Shown piece by piece: positions 1 through 8,892 of a stretch of DNA of 64,000 nucleotides. Positions within the stretch are counted from its first letter, which is position 1; each line of letters begins with the position of its first letter. A program made the translations under genes and the position numbers. The stretch comes from Parablautia muri. GTDB taxonomy: Bacteria > Bacillota > Clostridia > Lachnospirales > Lachnospiraceae. The notes beneath the pieces were generated by a model. It was not told the origin of the DNA, ran no database searches, and saw only the letters and a list, made by a program, of their open reading frames with translations. The stretch spans positions 1 through 64,000 of the forward strand of contig NZ_QZDT01000013.1 of assembly GCF_009917485.1 (NCBI RefSeq), written 5' to 3'.

Positions 1-286
1 AATAAACAAAATGTTTACTCGCTGTAAAAAGAATCCTAACTGCAATGTTGTCCTTATCTAAATGACATTGGGATATATACCCACGTATTTTTTCACAAAC
101 CTTAAGCCCGTCCATTCCAGGCATATTGATATCCAGCAAAACAAGGTCAGGATTGTGCGCTGCCAGCTTTAAAGCCGCCTCGCCGCTGTATGCCGTGTAA
201 ACCTGAAAGGAGCGCATTTCAAAATAACTCTTTAACATATCCACAACGCCTTTTTCATCATCCACGATCAATAATTTTTCACGCAC
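1..286 (-). CDS. Response regulator receiver domain, partial (window edge)
   Basis: The N-terminal 95 residues of a two-component response regulator are visible; the rest lies outside the window. It begins with a GTG codon at 286, preceded by an AAGGA ribosome binding site six bases upstream. The acidic pair appears in LLIVDDEK and the phospho-acceptor aspartate in LLDINMPGMDG, both diagnostic of the CheY-like fold. After KIRGYIS the sequence reads QCHLDKDNIAVRILFTAS, where a receiver normally goes straight into a hydrophobic strand ending in LTA. A short insertion or an old frameshift is possible, but no stop codon occurs in the visible part. The output domain cannot be determined. Confidence 0.8.
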   Translation of the reverse strand, partial: MREKLLIVDDEKGVVDMLKSYFEMRSFQVYTAYSGEAALKLAAHNPDLVLLDINMPGMDGLKVCEKIRGYISQCHLDKDNIAVRILFTASKHFVY

Positions 287-376
287 AGTTTCCTTTTCCT
301 TCTCCTTCTCCTTCCCCTTTCTTTCTATATCTTTGGATTATATCCTTGGATTATATTCTTGATAAAGAATGCCTGT

Positions 377-1243
377 TTATTCAACTTCTATCAACTCATA
401 TTCCCTTGTTCCAAAGCCCAGCTCAGCTGCTGCCTCAACCGTGTGCACACCATTCCTTGACTCAATTCGCTCCAGCAAATGCTCTCTCCCCGGGTCATCT
501 GATGCGTAAACCAAATCCAGACATGCCTGATCAATTGCAATTGGATCCAATGAAACTAAAATGCCAATATCCTTCATGCATGGATCCTCCGCAACCGCAC
601 AGCAGTCACAATCCACTGACATATTTTTCATTACATTGACATAGACTACATTTCCCTGAAAATACTCTACCACGGAGGATGCCGCATCTGCCATGGATTC
701 CAAAAAAGAATCGTGATCCGATTTCCACATTTTTTTAGGTTTTCCCACCCCATGAATGTATGCTTTACCATAGGAAGATGCAATACCAATCGACAGCTGC
801 TTAATCGCTCCGCCAAAACCTCCCATAGGATGCCCCTTAAAATGAGATAACACTAACAAGGAATCGTAATTGGCCAGATTTTTCCCTACAAAATTTTTAT
901 CAATGCGTCTCCCCTTTGGAATGGGAAGTTCCAAATCCGGCCCCTCTCCATCTAACAGGTCAACCTGAAAATGATTGCTCCATCCGTGTTCATCCAATGT
1001 TTGCAGATGTTTTTTTGTTGTGTCGCGACTACCTTTATAAGCTGTATTGCACTCCACAACGGTTCCTCCCACCTTGTCAATGACAGGTTTCCAAAATTCC
1101 GGCCGCAAAAAATTTTGATTGCCTACTTCCCCTGAATGTACTTTAACCGCTACTTTCCCTGTCAGCTCTTTTCCACACATCTGATAAAGATCCAGAACCT
1201 TTTTTGGTGTGATTGTCCTGGAAAAATAAACCTTTTCTTTCAT
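377..1243 (-). CDS. DUF362 domain protein
   Basis: This 288-residue protein resembles the DUF362 family, whose members are often associated with iron-sulfur clusters and have no settled general function. It has the family features HSGEVGN near the N-terminus and a glycine-rich HFKGHPMGGFGGAIKQLSIG segment in the middle, where the family is most conserved. Cysteines cluster in VDCDCCAVAEDPC, which could bind a metal; no classical CxxCxxCxxxCP ferredoxin domain is present. The start at 1243 is chosen because GGAGG lies six bases upstream; an in-frame start 24 bases earlier has no better signal. The upstream region is a tandemly duplicated leader. No partner gene identifies its substrate. Confidence 0.8.
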   Translation of the reverse strand: MKEKVYFSRTITPKKVLDLYQMCGKELTGKVAVKVHSGEVGNQNFLRPEFWKPVIDKVGGTVVECNTAYKGSRDTTKKHLQTLDEHGWSNHFQVDLLDGEGPDLELPIPKGRRIDKNFVGKNLANYDSLLVLSHFKGHPMGGFGGAIKQLSIGIASSYGKAYIHGVGKPKKMWKSDHDSFLESMADAASSVVEYFQGNVVYVNVMKNMSVDCDCCAVAEDPCMKDIGILVSLDPIAIDQACLDLVYASDDPGREHLLERIESRNGVHTVEAAAELGFGTREYELIEVE

Positions 1244-1248
1244 GAAAA

Positions 1249-1399
1249 TCCTCCATCCTGCCAACACCTGCCAATTTGGGCGTTAGCACAAATTTGTCTG
1301 TGAAAAATTTATTTTTCACAGTATCCTCCATGCTTCCAACAGCCCTCAAATTTGGGCGTTAGCACAAATTTGTCTGTGAAAAATTTATTTTTCACAGTA
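1249..1399. repeat. Tandem duplication of a hairpin-rich leader segment
   Basis: Two identical 51-base copies lie at 1273-1323 and 1349-1399. Each is preceded by a diverged 24-25 base segment that starts TCCTCCAT, giving a unit of 76 bases. Each copy contains two inverted repeats: CTGTGAAAAA/TTTTTCACAG with a four-base loop, and AATTTG/CAAATT with a ten-base loop. The unit nearest the DUF362 gene supplies its GGAGG ribosome binding site, so the duplication copied the 5' untranslated region including that site. It may act as an operator, an mRNA structure or a mobile palindromic repeat; the sequence alone does not decide. Confidence 0.85.
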
Positions 1400-1485
1400 A
1401 TACCTCCTGTAATAACAATTATCTTTCCCACGCATCTGCAACATTACTTATCATCTGTAACACTTTTTAGGAACTGGTCAGTTAC

Positions 1486-2946
1486 CTATTGGGGCTTTTC
1501 CACAGCAAGCCCACAGTTATTTTTTACACTGATTCCATGATTTTGGCGAAATTCCCCAATTGTCTTAACACCCTCGTCCGATACCGGCTTCAGCCACTTT
1601 CCGGAATACATATGGCACTGCATAATGATATAGCGAATCGGCTCATCCACATAACACAGGGCAAATACCACCAGGAAGGGAGCATGAAACACATAGTTAG
1701 ACAGGTACACGCAAGGCAGCACCATCAGATACATAAAAGTAATCTCCATAATAGAGCCAAAGGCCGCATCACCAGCCGAACGGTAGGCATCATTTTGTAC
1801 CCAGTTTCCCATACGGATGAGGGCCGCAATACCATAAAGAATCATCATTCCCGTGCCAATCCGGTAGGATTCCCCGCTAAGTCCCATCGCATGGAGCAAA
1901 GGATTGTGAACCATAAACACCACAAGATAAACTGTACCGATTAAAGCGCTGCACATATAGACCAGTCGTTTTGCTCTCTGAAAGGCAATCTCGTGGTTTC
2001 CGGCGCCCACTTCTTTTCCCACCAAAACAGTAGCGGCATTGGAAAATCCACTGAAAAAGGCAATCACAAGTCCTTCCAATGTCCGGAACACTGCCACTGC
2101 CGCAATGGCCTTTTCACTCTGGTGCCCTAATACAATGTTAATCATCATATTCCCTACGCCAATCATAACTTCGTTACAGATAATCGGAAAGCATTTCTGC
2201 AGATACTGTTGGACAAACTTCCGGTTCCAGCGAAAATGTTTGGAAAACTCCAGCACATAAGGAATTCTATTTTTCAGGATAAAGAACAATAAAATCAATA
2301 AATTAACGCCTCCTGCCAGAACCGTTCCCAGGGCAGCTCCCCGCACTCCCATTTTCGGAAAACCAAATTTTCCAAAAATCAGGAGATAATTAAAAAAACA
2401 GTTTGCGGCCACCGAGGCCATTCCGCCATACAGCGGGATTTTCACCTGCTCAATGGAACGCAGCAAAGCGCTTACCGCCATAGCCAATACCTGCAGAATA
2501 TATGCAAAGCCTACAATCCTCAGGTAGGAAATTCCAATCTGCTGGATTTCCGGCTTATCCGTATAAATATTCATAATAAAGCCGGGCGCCCCCAAAGCAA
2601 GAAAACTGAAAACAATGCCCACAGTCATCATAAAGGAAAGGGTAATGCCAAAGGAACGGGTAATGCCATCATCATTTTTCGCTCCCCAATATTGGGCAAA
2701 AAACAGCATACCGCCCCCTACAAATCCCCAATATCCTGCAAACATCAAACTCGAAAACTGGGCACATAAACCTACGGCCCCCACAGTCTTCTCTCCTAAG
2801 GAGGCCAGCATCATAGTATCAACCATGCTCCCTGTGGTGGTCAAAAGATTTTGCATCGCTACCGGCACCGCAATGATCGCGATATGCCTGATAAAATAAT
2901 TCCAGTCAAATTTTTCTGTGTTTGTTCTTAGTTTCATTCGTTTCAT
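1486..2946 (-). CDS. MATE family multidrug efflux transporter
   Basis: A 486-residue integral membrane protein with about twelve hydrophobic segments in two homologous halves, as in MATE (MatE) exporters that use ion gradients to expel cationic drugs and metabolites. The first half opens with IAVPVAMQNLLTTTGSMVDTMM, matching the family pattern of a helix break followed by the D-T-x-M element. Length is normal for the family. It starts 23 bases after the stop of the GH42 beta-galactosidase gene and probably shares its transcript. The start codon is ATG at 2946, with a second possible ATG three codons later. The substrate cannot be read from the sequence. Confidence 0.88.
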   Translation of the reverse strand: MKRMKLRTNTEKFDWNYFIRHIAIIAVPVAMQNLLTTTGSMVDTMMLASLGEKTVGAVGLCAQFSSLMFAGYWGFVGGGMLFFAQYWGAKNDDGITRSFGITLSFMMTVGIVFSFLALGAPGFIMNIYTDKPEIQQIGISYLRIVGFAYILQVLAMAVSALLRSIEQVKIPLYGGMASVAANCFFNYLLIFGKFGFPKMGVRGAALGTVLAGGVNLLILLFFILKNRIPYVLEFSKHFRWNRKFVQQYLQKCFPIICNEVMIGVGNMMINIVLGHQSEKAIAAVAVFRTLEGLVIAFFSGFSNAATVLVGKEVGAGNHEIAFQRAKRLVYMCSALIGTVYLVVFMVHNPLLHAMGLSGESYRIGTGMMILYGIAALIRMGNWVQNDAYRSAGDAAFGSIMEITFMYLMVLPCVYLSNYVFHAPFLVVFALCYVDEPIRYIIMQCHMYSGKWLKPVSDEGVKTIGEFRQNHGISVKNNCGLAVEKPQ

Positions 2947-2969
2947 ACCGGCTTTCCACTGTTTTTCGC

Positions 2970-4979
2970 TTACTCGGACTCAATCACTCTAACATTCCAC
3001 GGTTCAATGCTAAGCGCCTCTCCACCCGCAATCTTTATTCCAGATATCAAATCATGTCCTGATGGAAGATTGCTTTGGGCTGTCTGCTTCTCGGCAGAAT
3101 AGTTCAAATAAAATCTTACGTCCTTTCCCAAATCATTTTTCCCTTTTCTTACAATCACCGGGAACCGTTCACTGGGTATTTCCACCTTAGCTTCCTGCAA
3201 AGCGTCCTGTAATACCTTTTCCAGAACCTCTTTTCCTGTCATGCATCCCAAATAGAAAGCGCATCCCTTGCCAAATCTGTTCTTCGTAATAGCAGCATAT
3301 TTCTTCCAATTATAATGATCATAAAAGGCAAGCGCCTGGGCTCCTTCCGGTACCAGCATTTCCATAAAAACTTTCGCCCTTTTGTCCTCAATTCCCTCTA
3401 CTGCTTCGCCGCCTAAATCTACATTTTTAGGCGCTGTAAACTGATGATATTTCACCCCAAGGCACTCTCTTAAAATGTGGGGCTGTACCTTATGGCTAAC
3501 CTTTACATTTTCATCCGTAAAACCACTCTTAAAGGTAGTCACCAAATTGCCGCCGTCCTTTACGTATTGGTTCAGCTGCCGAAGCAGCCCCTCCGGCGAT
3601 GCATAAAGAGCGGGTACCACAATCATTTTATACCGGCCAAAATTTTCTGACTCAGGCCAGAGGAAATCACACTCAATATTCATTTCATAAAGGGTATCAT
3701 AAATCCAACGCACAACATCGTTATAAACAATACTTTCGCCCCCTGTTAAAGCGCCAATTCTAAACCATTTAAGAGCTGTCAGGGCTTCATTGCTCACCAG
3801 GATTGCCACCTCGTTTTTCTTTTTCAGATTCACCAGATGGCTGCCTATCTTTCCAAACTCCTGCCCTATGGTGCAGGCCTCCAGATAGGTATCATTTTCC
3901 TCAAAGTCATGACTTAACAGGCCTTTCCAATAGGTCTCTGCGGAATTATGGATAGAGTGCCAGTGCCAGTACATAACGCTGTTGGCACCGGAAGCAATAT
4001 GGCTGTAGGCCTGCAGACGCAGCTGCCCTTTGTAGGGCGTCCATTCCGGGAATCCTTGGGCCTCGGTTTCAATCACAAGATAATTATCCTGCTTTAAAGA
4101 CCTTGTCATATCACCGCCAAAAGCAATCTCCGCCCCTGTCAAATCGTCCTGGGTGGGATGGTAAATATCCACACCGGCAATGCTGAAAGCCTTTGCCGCC
4201 TGATAGTGATTCACATCCGGCTGAACACCGTAAGAATGCCCACGCCATTCAAAGTCAAAATTATGTGTGATAAACTGATCTTCCCTGCAATATTCCCTTA
4301 CAATATCCGACTGCCAGCTTAAGAACTCGTCCACCAGGGAACGCTGAAATTTTTCAAACTCCGCCCCCAGACTTCCGTTGATGGTTCCCCTCACATCCGG
4401 GAAATCCTCCCACCCATTGATTCTGTTACTCCAATAATCCAGTCCGAAGGCATCATTCAGAGCTTCTAAATCATTGTGAAATTTTTCCCGCAGATATTTA
4501 ACAAATTTCTCCTGGACATTTTTACCTGCCGTCCCATAATACTTTGTTTCATTGTCAAGCTGAAATCCAATCACACACTTTCTGTGGGCAGTATGCTCCA
4601 TAAGCTTCCGAATCACTCTCTCCCCGAAAAAACGGTATACCGGATGGGAAATATCCATAATCTGACGGGCCCCGTAAATTCCTCTCCCCTTTACCGTTGT
4701 GGCAAGCACATCCGGATAGGATTTCACCATCCATGTAGGAATCGCATAAGTTGGCGTGCCGATTATCACAGAAATTCCTGCTTCCTCCATAGCATCCATT
4801 ACCCGCTCCACATGAGAAAAATCAAATACGCCCTCCTGAGGCTCACAGGTACTCCATGTGGACTCCGCAATTCTCACCACATTGATTCCCGCTTTTTTCA
4901 TCATGGCCACATCCTGGGCAAGCCGATCGCAGGGCATGTACTCATCATAATAGGCCGCTCCAAAAAGAAGCTCTTTCAT
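2970..4979 (-). CDS. Beta-galactosidase, glycoside hydrolase family 42
   Basis: A 669-residue cytoplasmic GH42 enzyme that removes terminal beta-linked galactose from oligosaccharides. The N-terminal TIM barrel begins with FGAAYYDEYMP, followed by KKAGINVVRIAESTWS. The acid/base glutamate is E144 in QLDNETKYYG, and the nucleophile is most likely E304 in VIETEAQGFPEW. A glutamine-amidotransferase-like trimerisation domain follows from about residue 390, and a small beta domain closes the protein. No signal peptide is present. GGAGG lies eight bases before the ATG. It is followed closely by a MATE gene; no sugar transporter or sugar regulator adjoins it, so the natural substrate is unknown. Confidence 0.93.
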   Translation of the reverse strand: MKELLFGAAYYDEYMPCDRLAQDVAMMKKAGINVVRIAESTWSTCEPQEGVFDFSHVERVMDAMEEAGISVIIGTPTYAIPTWMVKSYPDVLATTVKGRGIYGARQIMDISHPVYRFFGERVIRKLMEHTAHRKCVIGFQLDNETKYYGTAGKNVQEKFVKYLREKFHNDLEALNDAFGLDYWSNRINGWEDFPDVRGTINGSLGAEFEKFQRSLVDEFLSWQSDIVREYCREDQFITHNFDFEWRGHSYGVQPDVNHYQAAKAFSIAGVDIYHPTQDDLTGAEIAFGGDMTRSLKQDNYLVIETEAQGFPEWTPYKGQLRLQAYSHIASGANSVMYWHWHSIHNSAETYWKGLLSHDFEENDTYLEACTIGQEFGKIGSHLVNLKKKNEVAILVSNEALTALKWFRIGALTGGESIVYNDVVRWIYDTLYEMNIECDFLWPESENFGRYKMIVVPALYASPEGLLRQLNQYVKDGGNLVTTFKSGFTDENVKVSHKVQPHILRECLGVKYHQFTAPKNVDLGGEAVEGIEDKRAKVFMEMLVPEGAQALAFYDHYNWKKYAAITKNRFGKGCAFYLGCMTGKEVLEKVLQDALQEAKVEIPSERFPVIVRKGKNDLGKDVRFYLNYSAEKQTAQSNLPSGHDLISGIKIAGGEALSIEPWNVRVIESE

Positions 4980-5023
4980 TCATACATCCTCCGTTTTTCA
5001 TAGTTTTAACATAATGTATCGTT

Positions 5024-5052
5024 AGTATAACATCCCCTAATTCCGGACGCAA
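5024..5052 (-). promoter_or_regulatory. Sigma-A type promoter of the GH42 gene
   Basis: Read on the minus strand, TTGCGT (5052-5047) and TATACT (5029-5024) are separated by exactly 17 bases and lie about 45 bases upstream of the GH42 start. CGTTAG and CTAACG form an inverted repeat that brackets the promoter, and could bind a regulator. The -35 hexamer deviates from consensus. Confidence 0.6.
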
Positions 5053-5141
5053 CTAACGTTTGTGCTCTGTTACAAAATTTTTATACACACCAAATCAGCC
5101 CATTGCATGCAGGATTTCCAGCTTCTCCCAAACATGCCTTA

Positions 5142-5516
5142 CTAATATTTGTCAGGATAATCCGTTCCTGTCTCACCGGACATTTTTCGTATGTATTTTT
5201 CCGGTTCCCGCCTCATATTCAGCAAGGTGTCAAAGGCCAGCAAAAGCATCCTGTCACCATTTTGTCTGGTTCCGCTGTTATCCCGGTCAAGCCGTGCCTT
5301 AAAATGGTCCATCTGCCAGACCATAACGTCTACCACCGTATAGCCCTGTATCTTCGCCTTGCAGGCAAAATTCCCGTGCTCCATATAATAAACCAGTTCC
5401 TGGTATATTTCTTCATCCTCCTTAAGCTGCTCCCAAAAACCTTTGGCAAACGCCTCATCTTCCCCCGCATACTGACATAAACTCTGTATAAAAGCAATTA
5501 CTGTTTCCGCTCCCAA
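5142..5516 (-). CDS. Small conserved protein of unknown function
   Basis: I do not recognise a named domain. The protein is 124 residues, soluble and mildly acidic, with helical character and a tyrosine/methionine-rich core (YQELVYYMEHGNF, VVDVMVWQMDHFKA). A TTG start at 5516 is preferred because a perfect AGGAGG sits seven bases upstream; in-frame ATG starts further upstream give a basic, unlikely N-terminus and have no ribosome binding site. It ends in GTDYPDKY. It lies between the GH42 gene and the divergent two-component system, and shares no obvious operon. From memory, similar small proteins occur in other Lachnospiraceae; that would need a search to confirm. Confidence 0.7.
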   Translation of the reverse strand: MGAETVIAFIQSLCQYAGEDEAFAKGFWEQLKEDEEIYQELVYYMEHGNFACKAKIQGYTVVDVMVWQMDHFKARLDRDNSGTRQNGDRMLLLAFDTLLNMRREPEKYIRKMSGETGTDYPDKY

Positions 5517-5851
5517 TTTCTTTCCTCCTGCTTTACTTATTTCTTTATCTCCAAGACAAATCCCGATCAGCCTAATTATAATCTGTTTTTTACGGAAACA
5601 CAATTTGAAAAGGAATCGTACACGGAAATCAATTTCCAAACAAAGAATTTTATCAAAACTTATGAAAATCTTAATCTTTTTCCTGTATCAAAATGAAGTG
5701 TCAGCTCGTTATATCTGTTATAATAAAAGAGATTGTCAATCAAAACAGCGGATATCATAATATCATAAGATTAAATGACTACAAAAGAAAACAAACGCTG
5801 TCACGCTTTGCGGGCCAGCTTCTTGTAACAAATTCACCAGGAGGGATTCTT

Positions 5852-6550
5852 ATGAGCGAAAAAATACTGATCGTTGACGATGAAAAGGAAATCACAGATT
5901 TGATTTCTCTTTACCTGCAAAATGAAAATTATACTGTTTATGCATTTTATGATCCTTTAGAGGCATGGAAGCTTGCCGAAACGGAGGAATTGGATCTTGC
6001 TATTTTAGATGTGATGATGCCCAAAATGGACGGCTTTAAGCTCTGCCAAAAAATTCGTGAAAATCACAACTACCCGATTATTATGCTTACTGCCAAGGAG
6101 GAGGAAACCGATAAGATAACCGGTCTGACGCTTGGCGCTGATGATTACATGACCAAGCCCTTCCGCCCCTTGGAATTAATTGCCCGCGTAAAGGCCCAGC
6201 TTAGAAGATACAAAAAGTATAATCAGACTGCTCCTTCTGAGGATTCTCAGATTATCGTCCACGGCAGCCTTATGCTCAACAGTCTGACCCACGAATGCAC
6301 CTTGGACGAAAAGCCCCTTTCGCTAACGCCTACGGAATTTACAATTCTTTATGTACTCTGTCAGAAAAAGGGACAGGTTATCAGCGCGGAAGAACTGTTC
6401 CATGCAGTGTGGGGTGAAGAATATTTCAGCAAAAGCAATAATACCATCACCGTTCATATCAGGCATCTGCGTGAAAAAATGAATGATTCCTTTGAGGACC
6501 CGAAATATATTAAAACTGTCTGGGGGTGTGGATACAAGATTGAAGGTTAA
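5852..6550 (+). CDS. Response regulator, OmpR/PhoB (VanR-like)
   Basis: A 232-residue transcription factor with an N-terminal receiver and a C-terminal winged helix. D9, D10 and phospho-acceptor D53 (LDVMMPKMDG), T80 and K102 (DDYMTKPF) complete the receiver site. The winged helix shows LTPTEFTILYVLCQKKGQV and ends NTITVHIRHLREK...YIKTVWGCGYKI, as in VanR. The ATG at 5852 has GGAGGG six bases upstream; longer in-frame versions lack a signal. Its stop codon overlaps the start of the histidine kinase gene, so the pair is translationally coupled. No vancomycin-resistance gene accompanies it, so its target genes are unknown; VanR resemblance is by family, not function. Confidence 0.92.
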   Translation: MSEKILIVDDEKEITDLISLYLQNENYTVYAFYDPLEAWKLAETEELDLAILDVMMPKMDGFKLCQKIRENHNYPIIMLTAKEEETDKITGLTLGADDYMTKPFRPLELIARVKAQLRRYKKYNQTAPSEDSQIIVHGSLMLNSLTHECTLDEKPLSLTPTEFTILYVLCQKKGQVISAEELFHAVWGEEYFSKSNNTITVHIRHLREKMNDSFEDPKYIKTVWGCGYKIEG

Positions 6551-7685
6551 GGATAAGACCAAATCTATTATATATCTGGTGATTTTCCTATCTCTTGCAC
6601 TGGGAATCGGCTATGGAATTTACTATCTGGCAGACGTTGTCTTTAACGGTTCCTTTCTTGACTGGATAGCGGAACATTATTTTTATATAGAAGATCAGTT
6701 TGATTATGCTGCAAACATGATCAGACACTACTACCACCCTAACTGGCACAAAATAAAAGAGCTTATTTTAACCTTATTTTTCATCCAACTTGTGGTATTT
6801 GTAGTATCTGTTTATCTGATTTCCCATTTTTATGCCAAAAGTCAGGTAAAAAAATCAATCTCAAAAACCAGCCGTATGCTCTTAACCTACATGCATCATG
6901 ACATTGACTCCAATGATGTTTTTCCTCCTTCCTACATGGAGGTAGCTTCTCAGATTGTACAGATTAAATCCACCATGCAGCGCCATGAACAGGCCATGCG
7001 GGATGAAACAGCCCGCCGCAATGACCTGATTACTTATCTTGCCCATGATCTAAAGACCCCTCTTACTTCGGTTATCAGTTACCTTGACCTGTTAGAGGAA
7101 GCTTTTGATATGCCCGAGACCCAAAAGAAAAAATATATCCACATTACCCTTGAAAAGGCCCTCAGACTGGAAAAACTCATCAACGAATTTTTTGAAATCA
7201 CCAGGTACAACCTTCAGCAAATCGTACTGGAAAAGGAAACCATTGACCTGTCCTTTATGCTGATGCAGCTGACTGATGAGTTTTATCCCCTTCTCACCAA
7301 CCACGGTAATACCATAGAATTACAGGCAGAGGAAGGGCTTACTGTGTATGGAGATTCCATGAAGCTGGCCAGAGTATTTAACAATATTTTGAAAAATGCC
7401 ATATCCTACAGCTATCCAAACTCTCCTATCAAGGTTTTCGCCGGGAAACGTGAAAAGGATATATTTATCTGCTTTATCAACCAGGGAAAGACCATCCCCG
7501 CCGAAAAACTCAACGCAATTTTTGAAAAATTTTTCCGTATGGATGAAGCCCGGAGTACAAATACCGGTGGCGCCGGCCTTGGACTTGCCATTGCCAAAGA
7601 AATCGTCACTCTGCATGGTGGAACCATCAACGCATCCAGCGAAAATGAAATGACCACCTTTAGTGTCACTTTGCCTCTGTATTAA
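6540..7685 (+). CDS. Sensor histidine kinase (VanS-like)
   Basis: The membrane sensor partner of the preceding response regulator, about 381 residues. Two transmembrane helices (about 10-30 and 77-98) flank a short extracellular loop of roughly 45 residues, too small for a typical ligand-binding domain. HisKA follows, with the phospho-accepting H169 in YLAHDLKTPLTSVISYL, then the ATPase domain with the N box NILKNAISYS and G box GGAGLGLAIAKEIV. The start is uncertain: a TTG at 6540 gives a standard KVKDKTK amino end just before the first helix, and a GTG at 6528 is also possible. Both overlap the response-regulator gene. The signal sensed is unknown. Confidence 0.9.
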   Translation: MKVKDKTKSIIYLVIFLSLALGIGYGIYYLADVVFNGSFLDWIAEHYFYIEDQFDYAANMIRHYYHPNWHKIKELILTLFFIQLVVFVVSVYLISHFYAKSQVKKSISKTSRMLLTYMHHDIDSNDVFPPSYMEVASQIVQIKSTMQRHEQAMRDETARRNDLITYLAHDLKTPLTSVISYLDLLEEAFDMPETQKKKYIHITLEKALRLEKLINEFFEITRYNLQQIVLEKETIDLSFMLMQLTDEFYPLLTNHGNTIELQAEEGLTVYGDSMKLARVFNNILKNAISYSYPNSPIKVFAGKREKDIFICFINQGKTIPAEKLNAIFEKFFRMDEARSTNTGGAGLGLAIAKEIVTLHGGTINASSENEMTTFSVTLPLY

Positions 7686-7701
7686 AAGCTTCTTAAATTT
7701 C

Positions 7702-8610
7702 CTAAACCTCAAGCGCACTGTTTAATGCATTACATATGATATGGCTGATTTGCTTAATCTCATAATCTACATCCTTACCGGTCACATACATATTATAAAG
7801 TTCCCCTAGGCCGGCCAGCAGATTATCCTGTATTTCCAGAGGTTCCTCTCCTGTCTGGCGCATCATTTTTTCAAAGGCATCGCTTACGATAGTTGCCGCA
7901 TCTACCACAGTGGGAACTCCTATGGCAATAACCGGCACGCCAAGAGCCTCCTGGGTAATCGCATTTCTGTGATTCCCAACCCCAGATCCCGGATGAATCC
8001 CTGTATTGGTAATCTGGATGGTTCTGTTAAGACGCTTGGTAGAGCGGGCAGCCAGGGCATCGATCACCACCACCACATCCGGCTTTGTTTTTTCCACCAC
8101 TCCCTTGATAATCTCCTGAGACTCCATGCCTGTCTTTGCCATAACCCCCGGCACCAGACCGCTGACCATATGGACTTTTTTTTGATTAAAAGCCGCCTTT
8201 CCATATTCCTTCACCATATGCCTTGTAATGGTAAGATTATCTACCACATTTGGACCTAATGCATCTGCCGTCACATCACGGTTTCCAAGTCCCACCACCA
8301 TCACAGAAAGTTCTTTATCTATATCAGGTATAATCTTTTTAAGCTGTACCGCAAGTTCCTTTGCAATCTCCTCATGGTAATCCTCGTCCGGCAAAGCCAT
8401 AGCTGGCGCCTCCAATGTTATATAAGTGCCTATAGGCTTTCCCATTGCCTTAGCTCCATTCATAGTCTCTATTACCACCTTGGTAATGCGAAGCTCACTT
8501 TCTTCCTTATATTCTTCTTCCACCGAAACGCCTCTGCACTCCTTAGCACCCTCCTCCATATTTTCCCGTACCTCAAGGGCTAAATCTGTCCTCACTCTTA
8601 AGCTGCTCAT
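7702..8610 (-). CDS. gpr: GPR endopeptidase (spore germination protease)
   Basis: The aspartic-type protease that degrades small acid-soluble spore proteins during germination. It is made as a zymogen and self-processed near the N-terminus. The protein is about 302 residues, normal for GPR. Family features include the MSSLRVRTDLALE amino end, GLGNRDVTADALGP, SGLVPGVMAKTGMES, VVVIDALAARS and TNTGIHPGSGVGNHR. The start at 8610 follows AGGAGG at a short spacing; an alternative lies eight codons upstream. It is convergent with the histidine kinase gene. Expression is expected in the forespore under sigma G, but I could not identify a convincing sigma G promoter. It is direct evidence that the organism forms endospores. 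Confidence 0.95.
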   Translation of the reverse strand: MSSLRVRTDLALEVRENMEEGAKECRGVSVEEEYKEESELRITKVVIETMNGAKAMGKPIGTYITLEAPAMALPDEDYHEEIAKELAVQLKKIIPDIDKELSVMVVGLGNRDVTADALGPNVVDNLTITRHMVKEYGKAAFNQKKVHMVSGLVPGVMAKTGMESQEIIKGVVEKTKPDVVVVIDALAARSTKRLNRTIQITNTGIHPGSGVGNHRNAITQEALGVPVIAIGVPTVVDAATIVSDAFEKMMRQTGEEPLEIQDNLLAGLGELYNMYVTGKDVDYEIKQISHIICNALNSALEV

Positions 8611-8691
8611 CTTCCCTCCTGCCCCACGAAACATTATCCTGTTTCCACAAGCTTATTTATGATCCATTGGATAAAATATTTTACTTCAGAT

Positions 8692-8735
8692 GTTACTTTT
8701 AAAATTTGCCAATCACCAGCACTGTAAAAAGTAAC
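8692..8735. repeat. Hairpin with GTTACTTTT/AAAAGTAAC ends
   Basis: Nine-base perfect arms GTTACTTTT (8692-8700) and AAAAGTAAC (8727-8735) enclose 26 bases. The right end CTGTAAAAAGTAACC resembles the right ends of hairpins at 18604-18657 and 40708-40763. It lies between gpr and rpsT. Confidence 0.55.
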
Positions 8736-8775
8736 CTTCCAAAACAGTAATTTCCAAATATTCTTCATTTATGTA

Positions 8776-8804
8776 TTGACAGATACTCTTTTCACGGATA
8801 AAAT
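8776..8804 (+). promoter_or_regulatory. Promoter of rpsT
   Basis: A consensus TTGACA (8776-8781) and TAAAAT (8799-8804) are separated by 17 bases, about 90 bases before the S20 start codon. This is a strong housekeeping sigma-A promoter, as expected for a ribosomal protein gene. Confidence 0.8.
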
Positions 8805-8892
8805 AATACATGTGTGTTTACATTAAGACGTCCGTGTCTCCGGCTTTAATGAAACATCAAGAAACTGATGAATGTAATAGGAGGTGTACATC

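Noticed and set aside
290-330. Pyrimidine-rich (purine-rich on the minus strand) microsatellite before the partial response regulator
   Set aside because: It contains repeated GGAGAA that could act as ribosome binding sites, but the tract is short and may be chance.
1249-1399. CRISPR array
   Set aside because: There are only two copies, separated by a segment that is itself homologous between units, and no cas genes are present.
5852-7685. Vancomycin resistance operon
   Set aside because: Only VanRS-like regulators are seen; vanH, vanA/B-type ligase, vanX and vanY are absent.
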